Positions 16,817 to 25,798 of a DNA stretch of 64,000 nt are shown here, in pieces (position 1 is the first letter of the stretch; each line of letters starts with the position of its first letter). The notes beneath the pieces are model-generated. The model had not been told where the DNA came from, ran no database searches, and worked only from the letters and a program-made list of their open reading frames with translations. This DNA comes from Comamonadaceae bacterium. GTDB taxonomy: Bacteria > Pseudomonadota > Gammaproteobacteria > Burkholderiales > Burkholderiaceae_C. The DNA lies in the NCBI GenBank assembly GCA_013297875.1, contig JAAFIW010000010.1, forward strand, positions 84,501 to 148,500, read 5' to 3'. The translations under genes and the position numbers were made by a program.

Positions 16817-17416
16817 ATGGACATGCAAGCCAGCCGCACCCTCGCCGTCACCCAGCAACAAGCCTGGGACGCGCTGAACAACCCCGAGGTGCTGAAAACC
16901 TGCATCACCGGCTGCGACAAGCTGGAGCTGATCGCCGACAACCAATACGCAGTCGGCGTGGCCGTGAAGATCGGCCCGGTCTCAGCCAAGTTTGCCGGCA
17001 AGATCACGCTGAGCGAGATCAACCCGCCCAACAGCTACACCATCACCTTTGACGGCCAGGGCGGCGCAGCCGGCTTTGGCAAAGGCGACGCCAAGGTGTC
17101 GCTGGCCCCGCTGGAAGGCGGCAAAGCCTGCGAGCTGAGCTACGTGGTGCATGCCCAGGTGGGCGGCAAGATTGCGCAACTGGGCCAGCGGCTGATCGAC
17201 GGCGTGGCCAAGTCGATGGCGGAAGACTTTTTCAAGAAGTTTGACTTGGAAATGCAGCGGCAGTATCCAGCGGCTGAAGTTGCAGTTGCTACTGATTCAA
17301 TAGCTGCTCCAGCAGATGATTCGAGGGCTGTAGCGTCAAAAGGCTTGAATGTTCCTGTCTGGGTTTGGGTGGCCGGGGCGGTGGTGGTGCTGGGGTTGGT
17401 GCTGGTTTTGCGCTAG
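16817..17416 (+). CDS. CoxG-family SRPBCC protein with C-terminal membrane anchor
   Basis: 199 residues from ATG at 16817. Motifs QQQAWDALNNPEVLKTCITG, AVGVAVKIGPVSAKFAGKI and GGKIAQLGQRLIDGVAKSMAEDFF match the CoxG (CO dehydrogenase subunit G) family. The last ~25 residues (VPVWVWVAGAVVVLGLVLVL) are a membrane anchor. CoxG recruits and helps mature molybdenum hydroxylases. No coxMSL genes are in the window, but an XdhC/CoxI-like maturation factor lies at 22794. A degenerate dispersed repeat encodes part of the linker (17294-17340). Confidence 0.85.
   Translation: MDMQASRTLAVTQQQAWDALNNPEVLKTCITGCDKLELIADNQYAVGVAVKIGPVSAKFAGKITLSEINPPNSYTITFDGQGGAAGFGKGDAKVSLAPLEGGKACELSYVVHAQVGGKIAQLGQRLIDGVAKSMAEDFFKKFDLEMQRQYPAAEVAVATDSIAAPADDSRAVASKGLNVPVWVWVAGAVVVLGLVLVLR
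17294..17340. repeat. Dispersed repeat, copy 7 (degenerate, inside CoxG-like gene)
   Basis: GATTCAATAGCTGCTCCAGC, then AGATGATTCGAGGGCTGTAG. Translated in the linker before the membrane anchor. Confidence 0.55.
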
Positions 17417-17497
17417 GGGAACCTGGACAACAGAATTTGAACCGTATCTGCTCGCCATCAGGCGTCGCAAACACGTTACTTCACCAACGGAGGCTCA

Positions 17498-17902
17498 ATG
17501 AATCCCAAACAATACGAAGGCGGTTGCCTCTGTGGCGCGATCAGGTTTCGAGCCACGGGTAAGCCTGGCAAGCCGCACACCTGCTCATGCGCAAACTGCC
17601 GCAAGCACTCAGGCTCGCTCACGTTGACCTGGGTGGAGTTTCCGGAGCAGAACGTGGAATGGGTCGGCCCAGGCGGCAAGCCGTCAACCTGGCGCTCGTC
17701 GTCGTACTCCAGCAGGGCCTTTTGCGGCGATTGCGGCACCACCATCGGCGCCATGGACGACGAACCGACTGTGGCACTGGTCACAGGAGTCTTCGACAAG
17801 CCGCAACTGAAGGAGTTTGCGCCGACATACCACTCGTACGTCTCTCGCAGGCCACGGTGGTGGCATGTTCAGTCGGACTATGAGCGCCCGAGCAACGAAT
17901 GA
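17498..17902 (+). CDS. GFA/CENP-V family zinc-binding protein
   Basis: 134 residues. Zinc ligands of the glutathione-dependent formaldehyde-activating (GFA) fold: GGCLCGAIRF (Cys9, Cys11), CSCANCRKHSG (Cys29, Cys31, Cys34) and FCGDCGTTI. The family name is historical; most members have no proven substrate. It stands alone between the CoxG-like gene and the PQQ dehydrogenase; the 234 bp that follow (17903-18136) hold no gene I can see. Confidence 0.88.
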   Translation: MNPKQYEGGCLCGAIRFRATGKPGKPHTCSCANCRKHSGSLTLTWVEFPEQNVEWVGPGGKPSTWRSSSYSSRAFCGDCGTTIGAMDDEPTVALVTGVFDKPQLKEFAPTYHSYVSRRPRWWHVQSDYERPSNE

Positions 17903-18136
17903 GCGCTGCTCGCAAGCCAGGCGGTGCGCAGCAACGCCTGAACCCTCTGCCGAAACACGCCGTTACCCCCTAAACCCCCACCCCCAACCACGCATCAGAT
18001 AGTCGCAATTTGCGACAGCCAAAACCGCCCCACCAGCCCGTGGCTACGGGCAATCCCTATACCCGGCGATTGGCGCAAGAACAGAATTCTCCTTGGGTTG
18101 CCCTGACGCACACCCACCACACACAGGAGACAACTG

Positions 18137-20278
18137 ATGACTTGTAAGCCCAGCATGCGGCTGATCGTTGCCGCGTTTTCCGCTCTTGCGTTTGCCGCGC
18201 CCGGCATCGCCAAGGACTCCGCCCCCAAAGGCTCGGTCAAACACATCGCCACCGTGACCCAGAAGGTCAACGGCAACTTCATCAAGGCCAACGCCGCCAA
18301 AACCAACGACTGGCCCAGCTATGGGCTGGACTACGCGGAGACCCGTTTTTCGCGGCTGACGGGCATCACTGACAAGAATGTGAAAGACCTGGGCCTGGTC
18401 TGGTCGTACAACCTGGAGTCCACCCGCGGGGTAGAGGCTACGCCGCTGGTGGTGGACGGCATCATGTATGTCAGTGCCTCCTGGAGCATCGTGCATGCGG
18501 TGGACACGCGCACCGGCAAGCGCATCTGGACCTATGACCCCAAGGTGCCGCGCGAAGGTGGCTACAAAGGCTGCTGCGACGTGGTCAACCGCGGCGTGGC
18601 GCTGCATGAAGGCAAGGTGTTTGTGGCCTCGTATGACGGGCGTTTGATTGCGTTGAACGCCGCCACCGGTGAAAAGGTCTGGGAAAAAGACACGATTGAA
18701 AACAAGAAGATGTCTTACACCATCACCGGTGCACCTCGGGTGTTCAAGGGCAAGGTGATCATTGGCAATGGCGGGGCAGATTTGGGTGTGCGTGGCTACA
18801 TCACCGCCTATGACGCGAAAACCGGCGACCAGAAATGGCGCTGGTACACCGTGCCTGGCGACCCCAGCAAGCCGTTTGAAAACGAGGCCATGGAAAAAGC
18901 CGCCAAAACCTGGGACCCTGCGGGCAAGTGGTGGGAGCTGGGTGGCGGTGGCACCGCGTGGGACACCATGAGCTTTGACCCGCAGCTGAACCTGATGTAC
19001 ATCGGCACCGGCAACGGCTCGCCCTGGTCTGCCGCGCTGCGCAGCCCTGCCGGTGGCGACAACCTGTACCTGGCCAGCATCGTGGCACTGAACCCCGACA
19101 CCGGTAAATACGTGTGGCACTACCAGCAAACCCCTGGCGACAACTGGGACTACACGTCCACCCAGCCGATGATCCTGGCCGATTTGAAGATCGAAGGCAA
19201 GCAGCGCAAGGTCATCATGCATGCGCCGAAAAACGGCTTCTTTTTTGTGATTGACCGCACCAACGGCAAATTCATCTCGGCCAAAAACTTTGTACCAGTG
19301 AACTGGGCCACCGGCTATGACAAAGACGGCCGCCCCATGGTGAATCCCGAGGCACGCCGAACCGACAAACCGTTTGAGGTGATTCCCAGCGCCTATGGCG
19401 CACGCAACTGGCACAGCATGTCGTTCAACCCGCAAACCGGGCTGGTCTACATGCCGGTGCAAAACGTGCCGCTGACCTTGATGGATAACAAAAACTGGAA
19501 GCCCAATGCCAACGTAGCCGGCGAACCGCATGGCGGCCTGGGCTGGAACCTGAGCAAGATGGCCAATGTGGAGCCACCCAAGGGCGCGCCCTTTGGTCGC
19601 TTGATTGCATGGGACCCCATCGGCCAAAAACCGGCGTGGACGAATGAGCAAATTTCGCCCTGGAATGGCGGCACGCTCAGCACCGCAGGCAACCTGGTGT
19701 TTCAAGGCACGGCAGACGGTCGCTTCATGGCGCTGAACGCCAAAACCGGCGAAAAGCTGTGGGAAAGCCCCACTGGCACCGGCGTGGTGGCCGCGCCCAG
19801 CACTTACATGGTCGATGGCAAGCAATATGTGTCGATTGCGGTGGGCTGGGGCGGTGTGTACGGCATCACCACCCGCGCCACTGACCGGCAGGGCCCAGGC
19901 ACGGTCTACACCTTTGCGGTGGGCGGCAAAGCGCCGTTGCCAGAAGCCGTGCAATACCGCATGGACGAGCTGGTCTCGGGCGTGAAGTACGACCCCAAGC
20001 AGGTGCAAGCCGGCACCATGCTGTATGTGAACAATTGCGTGTTCTGCCACGGCGTGCCCGGTGTAGATCGGGGCGGCAACATTCCCAATCTGGGCTACAT
20101 GGCCTCTGGCTACATTGAAAACCTGCAAAACTTCGTCTACAAAGGCCCGGCCAATGAGCGAGGCATGCCCGACTTCACCGGCAAGCTGAGCAAAGATGAA
20201 GTCGAGCAGATCAAGGCCTTTATTCAGGGCACGGCGGACGCGATCCGGCCGCCGAAGAAGGTTTCAGAAGCCAAGTAA
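18137..20278 (+). CDS. PQQ-dependent alcohol dehydrogenase with C-terminal cytochrome c domain
   Basis: 713 residues. Signal peptide at about 1-25. An eight-blade propeller with W-motifs such as GEKVWEKD and GKYVWHYQ follows, the PQQ-contacting vicinal disulfide is at Cys146-Cys147 (KGCCDV), and the likely catalytic Asp338 is in DNWDYT. The C-terminus has the haem c motif CVFCH near 634-638. This is a periplasmic type II quinohaemoprotein alcohol dehydrogenase. The residue two after the catalytic Asp is Thr, not Asp, which favours the calcium rather than the lanthanide type. An AGGAGA ribosome site is well placed before the start. Its substrate cannot be read. Confidence 0.92.
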   Translation: MTCKPSMRLIVAAFSALAFAAPGIAKDSAPKGSVKHIATVTQKVNGNFIKANAAKTNDWPSYGLDYAETRFSRLTGITDKNVKDLGLVWSYNLESTRGVEATPLVVDGIMYVSASWSIVHAVDTRTGKRIWTYDPKVPREGGYKGCCDVVNRGVALHEGKVFVASYDGRLIALNAATGEKVWEKDTIENKKMSYTITGAPRVFKGKVIIGNGGADLGVRGYITAYDAKTGDQKWRWYTVPGDPSKPFENEAMEKAAKTWDPAGKWWELGGGGTAWDTMSFDPQLNLMYIGTGNGSPWSAALRSPAGGDNLYLASIVALNPDTGKYVWHYQQTPGDNWDYTSTQPMILADLKIEGKQRKVIMHAPKNGFFFVIDRTNGKFISAKNFVPVNWATGYDKDGRPMVNPEARRTDKPFEVIPSAYGARNWHSMSFNPQTGLVYMPVQNVPLTLMDNKNWKPNANVAGEPHGGLGWNLSKMANVEPPKGAPFGRLIAWDPIGQKPAWTNEQISPWNGGTLSTAGNLVFQGTADGRFMALNAKTGEKLWESPTGTGVVAAPSTYMVDGKQYVSIAVGWGGVYGITTRATDRQGPGTVYTFAVGGKAPLPEAVQYRMDELVSGVKYDPKQVQAGTMLYVNNCVFCHGVPGVDRGGNIPNLGYMASGYIENLQNFVYKGPANERGMPDFTGKLSKDEVEQIKAFIQGTADAIRPPKKVSEAK

Positions 20279-20307
20279 GTTGATTCGAATCCATGCACAC
20301 ATCTGGC

Positions 20308-20405
20308 GTCATTCCCGCGCAGGCGGGAATCCACACCTCGGCGCGATAAGTGCACCATGACACGCGAAGCTGTCGCACCTGGATTCCCGCCTGCGCGGGA
20401 ATGAC
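20308..20405. repeat. Paired REP element ATTCCCGC...GCGGGAAT
   Basis: Two arms of 26 bp (20308-20333 and 20380-20405) are perfect reverse complements, each containing ATTCCCGC(G/C)..GGCGGGAAT. Each arm is itself a hairpin. The element sits between the dehydrogenase stop and the TonB receptor start and may act as a transcription terminator or mRNA stabiliser. Confidence 0.85.
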
Positions 20406-22599
20406 AACCGATTTTTTTGTGACCATACTCAATCTACGCAATGGACTGTTGAAACGCGGCCTACGGCATCTGCTTGGTGCGTCATCAGGTTTTTTGTTGT
20501 GCTGCGCATCGGCTGGTGCACAAACAACGCCACCCACCGAGCCCACGCTGCGCACCGTCGTCATCACCGTCAGCCCGGGTGTGGCGCAAGCCGGGTTTGA
20601 TGCGCCGGCCTCGGTTGACGTGCTGGAGGGCGCGCAACTGCAAAACAGCCAGCTGCAAGTCAACCTGTCTGAAACCTTGGTGCGGGTGCCCGGCGTGGTG
20701 GCGCAAAACCGGCAGAACTATGCGCAAGACCTGCAAATTTCCATTCGCGGCTTTGGTGCCCGCTCCACCTTCGGCGTGCGCGGCCTGCGCTTGTATGCCG
20801 ACGGCATTCCGGCCAGCGGGCCCGATGGGCAAGGCCAGGTGTCGCACTTTGATTTGTCGTCCGCCGCCCGGGTGGAGGTGCTGCGCGGGCCGTTTTCAGC
20901 GCTGTATGGCAACTCGTCGGGCGGGGTGATCAGCATCTTCACTGCTGATGGCGGGCCACAAACGGTGGTGGAGCTGGATGGCGCCGCTGGCAGTGATGGC
21001 GTGCGCCGGGGCGGCATCAAACTCAGTGGCACGCAGGGTGCGGTGCAATACAACCTGAGTGCCGCCCGTTTTCAAACCGATGGCCTGCGACCGCAAAGCG
21101 CGGCGCAGCGTGACAGCTTCAACGGCAAGCTCAAATACAACGTGAGCGCCGACACCAAACTCAGCCTGGTGCTCAACCATGTGAACATGCCCGATGTGCA
21201 AGACCCGCTGGGCTTGAGCCGCGCCGAGTTTGACGCCAACCCGCGCCAGACCACGGCCAGCGCCACGCAGTTCAACACCCGCAAATCCACCGCGCAAACC
21301 CAGGCCGGTGTGGTGCTGGACCACCGACTGAACGCGCAGCACGCGCTGCAGTTAACCGCCTATTACGGCGAGCGTGACATCACCCAGTTCCAGTCGATTC
21401 CCGTGGCCACCCAAGCTGCTGCCACCCAGCCTGGCGGCGTGATTGACCTGGCCCGCCGCTACCAGGGGCTGGACGCGCGCTGGGTGAACAAAACCCGGCT
21501 GGCTGACCGGCCGTTCACGCTCACGGTGGGTGCAGCCACGGACGAGCTGCGCGAGGCGCGCAAGGGCTTTCAGAACTTTGTGGGCACATCTATTGGTATC
21601 CAGGGCGCGCTGCGCCGTGACGAGCGCAACCAGGTCACCAGCGACGCCGTCTATGCCCAAGCGCAGTGGGCTCTGGCCGAGCCATTGAGCCTGCAGGCGG
21701 GTCTGCGCCACACGCGCATCCGGTTTTCATCGACAGACCAGTACATCGTGCCTGGCAATGGCAACGACAGCGGCGCGGCCACCTACCAGGCCACCACGCC
21801 CGCGCTGGGCCTGGTGTTTCACGCCACCGATCGCTTGAACCTTTATGCCGCGCTGGGCCGTGGTTTTGAGTCGCCCACCTTGAACGAGCTGGCCTACCGC
21901 GCCAGTGGCGGCACCGGGCTGAACTTTGATTTGAAAGGTGCCAGCAGTCGCCAGTGGGAGCTGGGCGTGAAAGCCGAGCTGAACGACCAGTGGCGTGTGA
22001 ACGCCGCTTACTTTCAGGCCAAAACCAATAACGAAATTGTGGTACTCAGTAACACCGGCGGGCGCAGCAGCTTTCAAAACGCGGGCACCACACAGCGCAG
22101 CGGCATAGAGGCTGCATTGGCTGGCGACATGACGAAGGGCGGCACGGGCTGGACGACCTACCTGTCGGCCACTTACCTCGATGCACAGTACCAAAACAGC
22201 TTCCTGACCTGCGGCCCACCACCCTGCACCATACCCAACCTGCGCGTGGCCAGTGGCAACCGTATACCGGGCATTCCGCGCACCAGCCTGTTTGCTGAAG
22301 CGGCCTACAAATACAAACCCTGGGGCCTGGAGACCGCGCTTGAAATGCGCCACGTGAGCAAAATCTATGTCGACGACCGCAACACCGACGCTGCCCCCGC
22401 CGCCACCACCTTCAACCTGCGAGCCTCTCTGTCGCAAGTGGTTGGTAAATGGACATTCAAGGAGTTCGTGCGCATCGACAATTTGACGAATCGCAACTAC
22501 GCTGGCTCGGTGATCGTCAATGAAGGCAACAGCCGGGTTTTTGAGCCTGCGCCGGGGCGAAGTGGCTTGGTTGGGGTGAATGCGAGCTACATTTTTTGA
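20401..22599 (+). CDS. TonB-dependent outer-membrane receptor
   Basis: 732 residues. Signal peptide (HLLGASSGFLLCCASAGAQ), plug domain with LQISIRGFGARSTFGVRGLRL and VEVLRGPFSALYGNSSGGV, and a beta-barrel ending with the terminal phenylalanine (GVNASYIF) needed for barrel assembly. It takes up an unknown ligand with TonB energy. The frame is open 17 codons further, but those residues are only the translated REP arm, so ATG 20401 (or GTG 20419) is the likely start. It directly follows the PQQ dehydrogenase, suggesting import linked to that enzyme. Confidence 0.9.
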   Translation: MTTDFFVTILNLRNGLLKRGLRHLLGASSGFLLCCASAGAQTTPPTEPTLRTVVITVSPGVAQAGFDAPASVDVLEGAQLQNSQLQVNLSETLVRVPGVVAQNRQNYAQDLQISIRGFGARSTFGVRGLRLYADGIPASGPDGQGQVSHFDLSSAARVEVLRGPFSALYGNSSGGVISIFTADGGPQTVVELDGAAGSDGVRRGGIKLSGTQGAVQYNLSAARFQTDGLRPQSAAQRDSFNGKLKYNVSADTKLSLVLNHVNMPDVQDPLGLSRAEFDANPRQTTASATQFNTRKSTAQTQAGVVLDHRLNAQHALQLTAYYGERDITQFQSIPVATQAAATQPGGVIDLARRYQGLDARWVNKTRLADRPFTLTVGAATDELREARKGFQNFVGTSIGIQGALRRDERNQVTSDAVYAQAQWALAEPLSLQAGLRHTRIRFSSTDQYIVPGNGNDSGAATYQATTPALGLVFHATDRLNLYAALGRGFESPTLNELAYRASGGTGLNFDLKGASSRQWELGVKAELNDQWRVNAAYFQAKTNNEIVVLSNTGGRSSFQNAGTTQRSGIEAALAGDMTKGGTGWTTYLSATYLDAQYQNSFLTCGPPPCTIPNLRVASGNRIPGIPRTSLFAEAAYKYKPWGLETALEMRHVSKIYVDDRNTDAAPAATTFNLRASLSQVVGKWTFKEFVRIDNLTNRNYAGSVIVNEGNSRVFEPAPGRSGLVGVNASYIF

Positions 22600-22618
22600 T
22601 GTTCAGGATGGTTTTGCT

Positions 22619-22728
22619 CCTTCCCCCTCTGGGGGAAGGGTGGGATGGGGGCATGCGTGTGGTGATACTGTTCAAATTTTGTAGCGCTCGTGCCCCCATC
22701 CCCACCTTCCCCCAGCGGGGGAAGGTGT
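22619..22728. repeat. Paired G-rich REP-like element
   Basis: CCTTCCCCCTCTGGGGGAAG with GGTGGGATGGGGGCA, then after a spacer the inverse CCCCCATCCCCACCTTCCCC and a hairpin CCCCCAGCGGGGG. Likely terminator or REP pair after the TonB receptor gene. Confidence 0.75.
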
Positions 22729-22746
22729 TAAGTCATGCTATGTTTG

Positions 22747-22780
22747 TTATAGCTGCTTGAGCAGTATTTACTTGGGCGAG
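22747..22780. repeat. Dispersed repeat, copy 8
   Basis: TTATAGCTGCTTGAGCAGTA then TTTACTTGGGCGAGATGCC, 15 bp before the xdhC-like start. Confidence 0.85.
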
Positions 22781-22793
22781 ATGCCAAAAACAT

Positions 22794-23870
22794 ATGGAAA
22801 ACATTGATGTGATGGTGCTGCGCACGCTGCGCGACTGGCGTGAACAAGGCAAGCGCGCCTTGCTGGCTACCGTGGTGCGCACCTGGGGCAGCTCGCCGCG
22901 CCCGGTCGGCTCCATCATGGCGCTGTGCGAAGACGGGCAGGTGGTGGGTTCGGTGTCGGGCGGCTGCATCGAAGACGACCTGATTTACCAGTTCACGCAG
23001 GCTTATTCAGATGCCGCTTCGGATGATGCCAAACACATCCCCAGCGGCCCACCCAGCTTCATCAAATACGGCATCAGCGCCGACGAAGCCCACCGCTTCG
23101 GCTTGCCCTGCGGCGGCACGCTGGAGCTGCTGCTGGAGTTCGATCCTGACCCTGCGGGACTGGCCGAACTGGTCACCGCGCTGGAAGCCGGCCAGCTGAT
23201 GCAGCGCACCGTGCAACTGGCCGATGGGCGCGCGTCCCTGGCCGCGGCCACCGCGCCCCAAGACCTCAGCCTGTCGGCCACCACCCTGGTCAACACCTTC
23301 GGCCCCGAATACCGCATGCTGCTGATTGGCGCAGGCCAGCTGACCGAATACCTGGCCACCATGGCGCTGTTCAGCGGCTTTGCCGTGACGGTGTGCGACC
23401 CACGCGAGGAGTACCGCGGTGCCTGGCGCGTGCAGGGCGTGCGTGTGACGGCCGACATGCCCGACGACGTGGTGATTGCCTTCAAACCCGACCGCCGCTC
23501 GTGCGTGGTGGCCCTCACGCATGACCCCAAGCTGGACGACCTGGCTCTGCTGGAAGCCCTGAAAACCGATGCCTTCTACGTCGGCGCCATCGGCAGCCGC
23601 CGCAACAACTCGGCGCGGCACCAGCGCATGGTCGAGCACTTCGAGCAAACCGCCGACACCCTGGCGCGCCTGCGCGGGCCGATTGGCATCTACATCGGCA
23701 GCAAAACCCCACCGGAAATTGCGGTGAGCGTGATGGCCGAAATCCTCGCCGTGAAAAACGGCGTGGCGTTGCCGCGCGATATGGATGTGGGCCACGCCAA
23801 AGACGATCTGGCCGTGCCGGGCAATGACGATGCGGCTCTCGTGTGTGGCCTACCGCGCAGAGCGGCATAG
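22794..23870 (+). CDS. XdhC/CoxI family protein
   Basis: 358 residues. The N-terminal XdhC/CoxI domain has LLATVVRTWGSSPRPVGSIM and GSVSGGCIEDDL (about 23-65). The C-terminal Rossmann-like domain has YRMLLIGAGQLTEYLATMA and YVGAIGSRRNNSARHQRM. Proteins of this type insert or sulfurate the molybdenum cofactor of xanthine dehydrogenase-like enzymes. No such enzyme is encoded in the window. Together with the CoxG-like gene at 16817 it hints at a molybdenum hydroxylase elsewhere. Confidence 0.9.
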   Translation: MENIDVMVLRTLRDWREQGKRALLATVVRTWGSSPRPVGSIMALCEDGQVVGSVSGGCIEDDLIYQFTQAYSDAASDDAKHIPSGPPSFIKYGISADEAHRFGLPCGGTLELLLEFDPDPAGLAELVTALEAGQLMQRTVQLADGRASLAAATAPQDLSLSATTLVNTFGPEYRMLLIGAGQLTEYLATMALFSGFAVTVCDPREEYRGAWRVQGVRVTADMPDDVVIAFKPDRRSCVVALTHDPKLDDLALLEALKTDAFYVGAIGSRRNNSARHQRMVEHFEQTADTLARLRGPIGIYIGSKTPPEIAVSVMAEILAVKNGVALPRDMDVGHAKDDLAVPGNDDAALVCGLPRRAA

Positions 23871-23913
23871 CTGAAAAATAGCCAGCAAGCTGGGTAGCTG
23901 GTAAACTGGCTCC

Positions 23914-24219
23914 ATGAAAACCACCTTGGATCTTCCCGATGAACTCGTTCATCAAGTCAAGCTGCGCGCGCTGATGCAAGGGCGAACGCTGCGCGATTTG
24001 GTGGCTGATTTGTTACGGCAGGGGCTGGGTATGGCGCAGCCATTGCCAGCAGATCGCCTTTCCGCCAGCTCACGGGTGCAGATCAGCGAACAGGGGTTGC
24101 CCGTTATCCGCTGCACACCCCAAGCGCCAGCGCAGCACATGCGTGTCGAAGACCTTCTCCAGTTGGAGCAGCAGGCGCAGACTCAGGAGGATTTGGTGCA
24201 TGTCGGGCACGCTGTTTGA
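23914..24219 (+). CDS. VapB/FitA-like antitoxin
   Basis: 101 residues, starting MKTTLDLPDELVHQVKLRAL and RGRTLRDLVADLLRQGL-like sequence, a ribbon-helix-helix antitoxin start. It overlaps the toxin start by 20 bp, as in many VapBC operons. The start is clear because the family begins MKTT. Confidence 0.87.
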   Translation: MKTTLDLPDELVHQVKLRALMQGRTLRDLVADLLRQGLGMAQPLPADRLSASSRVQISEQGLPVIRCTPQAPAQHMRVEDLLQLEQQAQTQEDLVHVGHAV

Positions 24220-24649
24220 TACCAACATCTGGATCGCGGCGGTTTTTGACAGTCACCCCTTTCATCCGTTGGCCCAGCAACACCTGCAACGCGCCACGCC
24301 CAGCAATCCAGCGGTGTTGTGTCGCGCAACGCAACAGAGCTTTTTGCGTCTGGCCAGCACGCCGACCCTGCTCAAGGCATACGGGGCCGATGGATTAACC
24401 AACCAGGATGCACTGCTGGCGCTGGATGCGTTTCAAGCACTGCCCCAAGTGGTGATTCGCGACGAGCCACCGGGTGCTTTGAATCTGTGGCGTACCCTGG
24501 CTGCCTTGCCCACGGCATTGCCCAAAGTCTGGATGGATGCTTACCTGGCCGCATTTGCCATGGGTGGGCGCTTTCGCCTGCTGACCCTGGATCGCGACTT
24601 TAAAAACTTCATCACCCACGGGCTTGACTTGGTTTTGGCTGAATATTGA
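24200..24649 (+). CDS. VapC-type PIN-domain toxin
   Basis: 149 residues from ATG at 24200. Asp7 (LFDTNIWIA), Asp113 (VWMDAYLAAFA) and Asp131/Asp133 (LTLDRDFKNF) are PIN residues. Where a Glu is common (near 45), this subgroup has Gln (CRATQQSFLRL), as in related VapC proteins. A putative RNase neutralised by the upstream antitoxin. The two VapBC pairs in the window are different subtypes. Confidence 0.87.
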   Translation: MSGTLFDTNIWIAAVFDSHPFHPLAQQHLQRATPSNPAVLCRATQQSFLRLASTPTLLKAYGADGLTNQDALLALDAFQALPQVVIRDEPPGALNLWRTLAALPTALPKVWMDAYLAAFAMGGRFRLLTLDRDFKNFITHGLDLVLAEY

Positions 24650-24660
24650 TCCGGCCTGAA

Positions 24661-24690
24661 TAAATACTGCTCAAGAAGCTATAAAAATAA
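24661..24690. repeat. Dispersed repeat, copy 9
   Basis: TAAATACTGCTCAAGAAGCT, then ATAAAAATAA; between convergent genes. Confidence 0.75.
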
Positions 24691-24706
24691 GAGCAAATAT
24701 AGCAAT

Positions 24707-25798
24707 TCATTTCTGAACAGCCAACTCGCTGCGTGCATTTGCCACGAAACCCTGCAGGTTTGCGTCGGCCTTGTATTTCGCGCCATAGCTGGCCAAATTG
24801 GCATCAATAGCGGCCAGAGACTTTTGATCCAGGGCGGCATGGGTTCGGGAGTCTGGCAGCACCGCGATCAATTTGCGAGGATCACCGTTCACATCGATCA
24901 TGCGAGCCAGGACGTTTTTTGGCGGTTCACCGTTTGCATTCGCTGTCAGCGCAACCACCGCCATCATCCATTCTCTATAGGCAGCCAGGTCGCTCACACC
25001 TATTTTTTCCAGTTCTGCCGGAAAAGCTGGCGGCTTCCTATTGAACATCGCCAGAACTGCGCGGGCCGCTTCAGGGTGTAGCGCCTTGACTGCATGATCA
25101 TTCGTCAACTGGCTGGCCAGAATCTCCTTGCCAAAGTCGTTGAATCCACCGCCAAACCGGGTGTCTCCTGCCTCTAATTCCTTGATGATTTTGATCTGCT
25201 CAGCTTGCGGTGCGCTCACTACCGCGTGCGCCAGCTCGCCGTAGTAATTCCGGTCTCCCCAAATGTATTTGGCGCGGGTGAATACCTGCATCGAGTCCGA
25301 GAACCACCCCATGCGCGAGTAGGTAAAAGCCGCAGCTTTCCATACCTGAGGCTCCATCTCCCGGCTGGCCACCTGCGCAATGTAGGTGCGCACCATCTCT
25401 TGCGACTGCTTGTCTCCTTGGTCGTCCAGGTCGCGATACAACTGCCCGGCCATGCTGGCCAGCACAGACTTTTCCAGCGGCGTGCCCAGGGTGCGCATGG
25501 CCTCGATCAGCGCAGTGGTGTTCTCTTTGGTGGGCCGCAAGCCACCCAAAGCCGAAATTTGCTCCAGCGAATCATTCTTGGCCGCACGTGGGTTGGCGCG
25601 CCACGTGTCCCACAGCACCTGTGCCTTGTCGCGGCGCACCGCCAACTCAGCGCGACGTTGATCCAGGCTAGGCAAGCCGCCGACTTGTGGCGCGGGGGTG
25701 ATACGGGGCGATTGCGATAGTGCTGGGCCTGCAGGTAGTGCCAAAGCGCAAGCCACGGCTGCGAGGGCAACACCGTTGAAAAGTAGGTATTGGTTCAT
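24707..25798 (-). CDS. Putative secreted helical protein, unknown
   Basis: 363 residues from ATG at 25798. Signal peptide MNQYLLFNGVALAAVACALA to about PALSQ. The mature protein is rich in short alpha-helical segments without a recognised domain. The start overlaps the stop of the peptidase-like gene by ATGA, so the genes are coupled. The context suggests a secreted partner of that peptidase. The frame runs another 37 codons upstream but has no ribosome site or signal peptide there. Confidence 0.65.
   Translation of the reverse strand: MNQYLLFNGVALAAVACALALPAGPALSQSPRITPAPQVGGLPSLDQRRAELAVRRDKAQVLWDTWRANPRAAKNDSLEQISALGGLRPTKENTTALIEAMRTLGTPLEKSVLASMAGQLYRDLDDQGDKQSQEMVRTYIAQVASREMEPQVWKAAAFTYSRMGWFSDSMQVFTRAKYIWGDRNYYGELAHAVVSAPQAEQIKIIKELEAGDTRFGGGFNDFGKEILASQLTNDHAVKALHPEAARAVLAMFNRKPPAFPAELEKIGVSDLAAYREWMMAVVALTANANGEPPKNVLARMIDVNGDPRKLIAVLPDSRTHAALDQKSLAAIDANLASYGAKYKADANLQGFVANARSELAVQK

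Noticed and set aside
18044..20128. 694-codon open frame on the - strand opposite the PQQ dehydrogenase
   Set aside because: High-GC shadow frame; the + strand protein has a complete family structure, and the - strand reading has no domain, signal or ribosome site.
18137..20278. XoxF/lanthanide-type methanol dehydrogenase
   Set aside because: Thr instead of Asp two residues after the catalytic Asp, and a C-terminal haem c domain, which XoxF lacks.
20350..20400. N-terminal extension of the TonB receptor (GTG at 20350)
   Set aside because: The added residues are only the REP arm in translation (TWIPACAG), a frequent annotation artefact.
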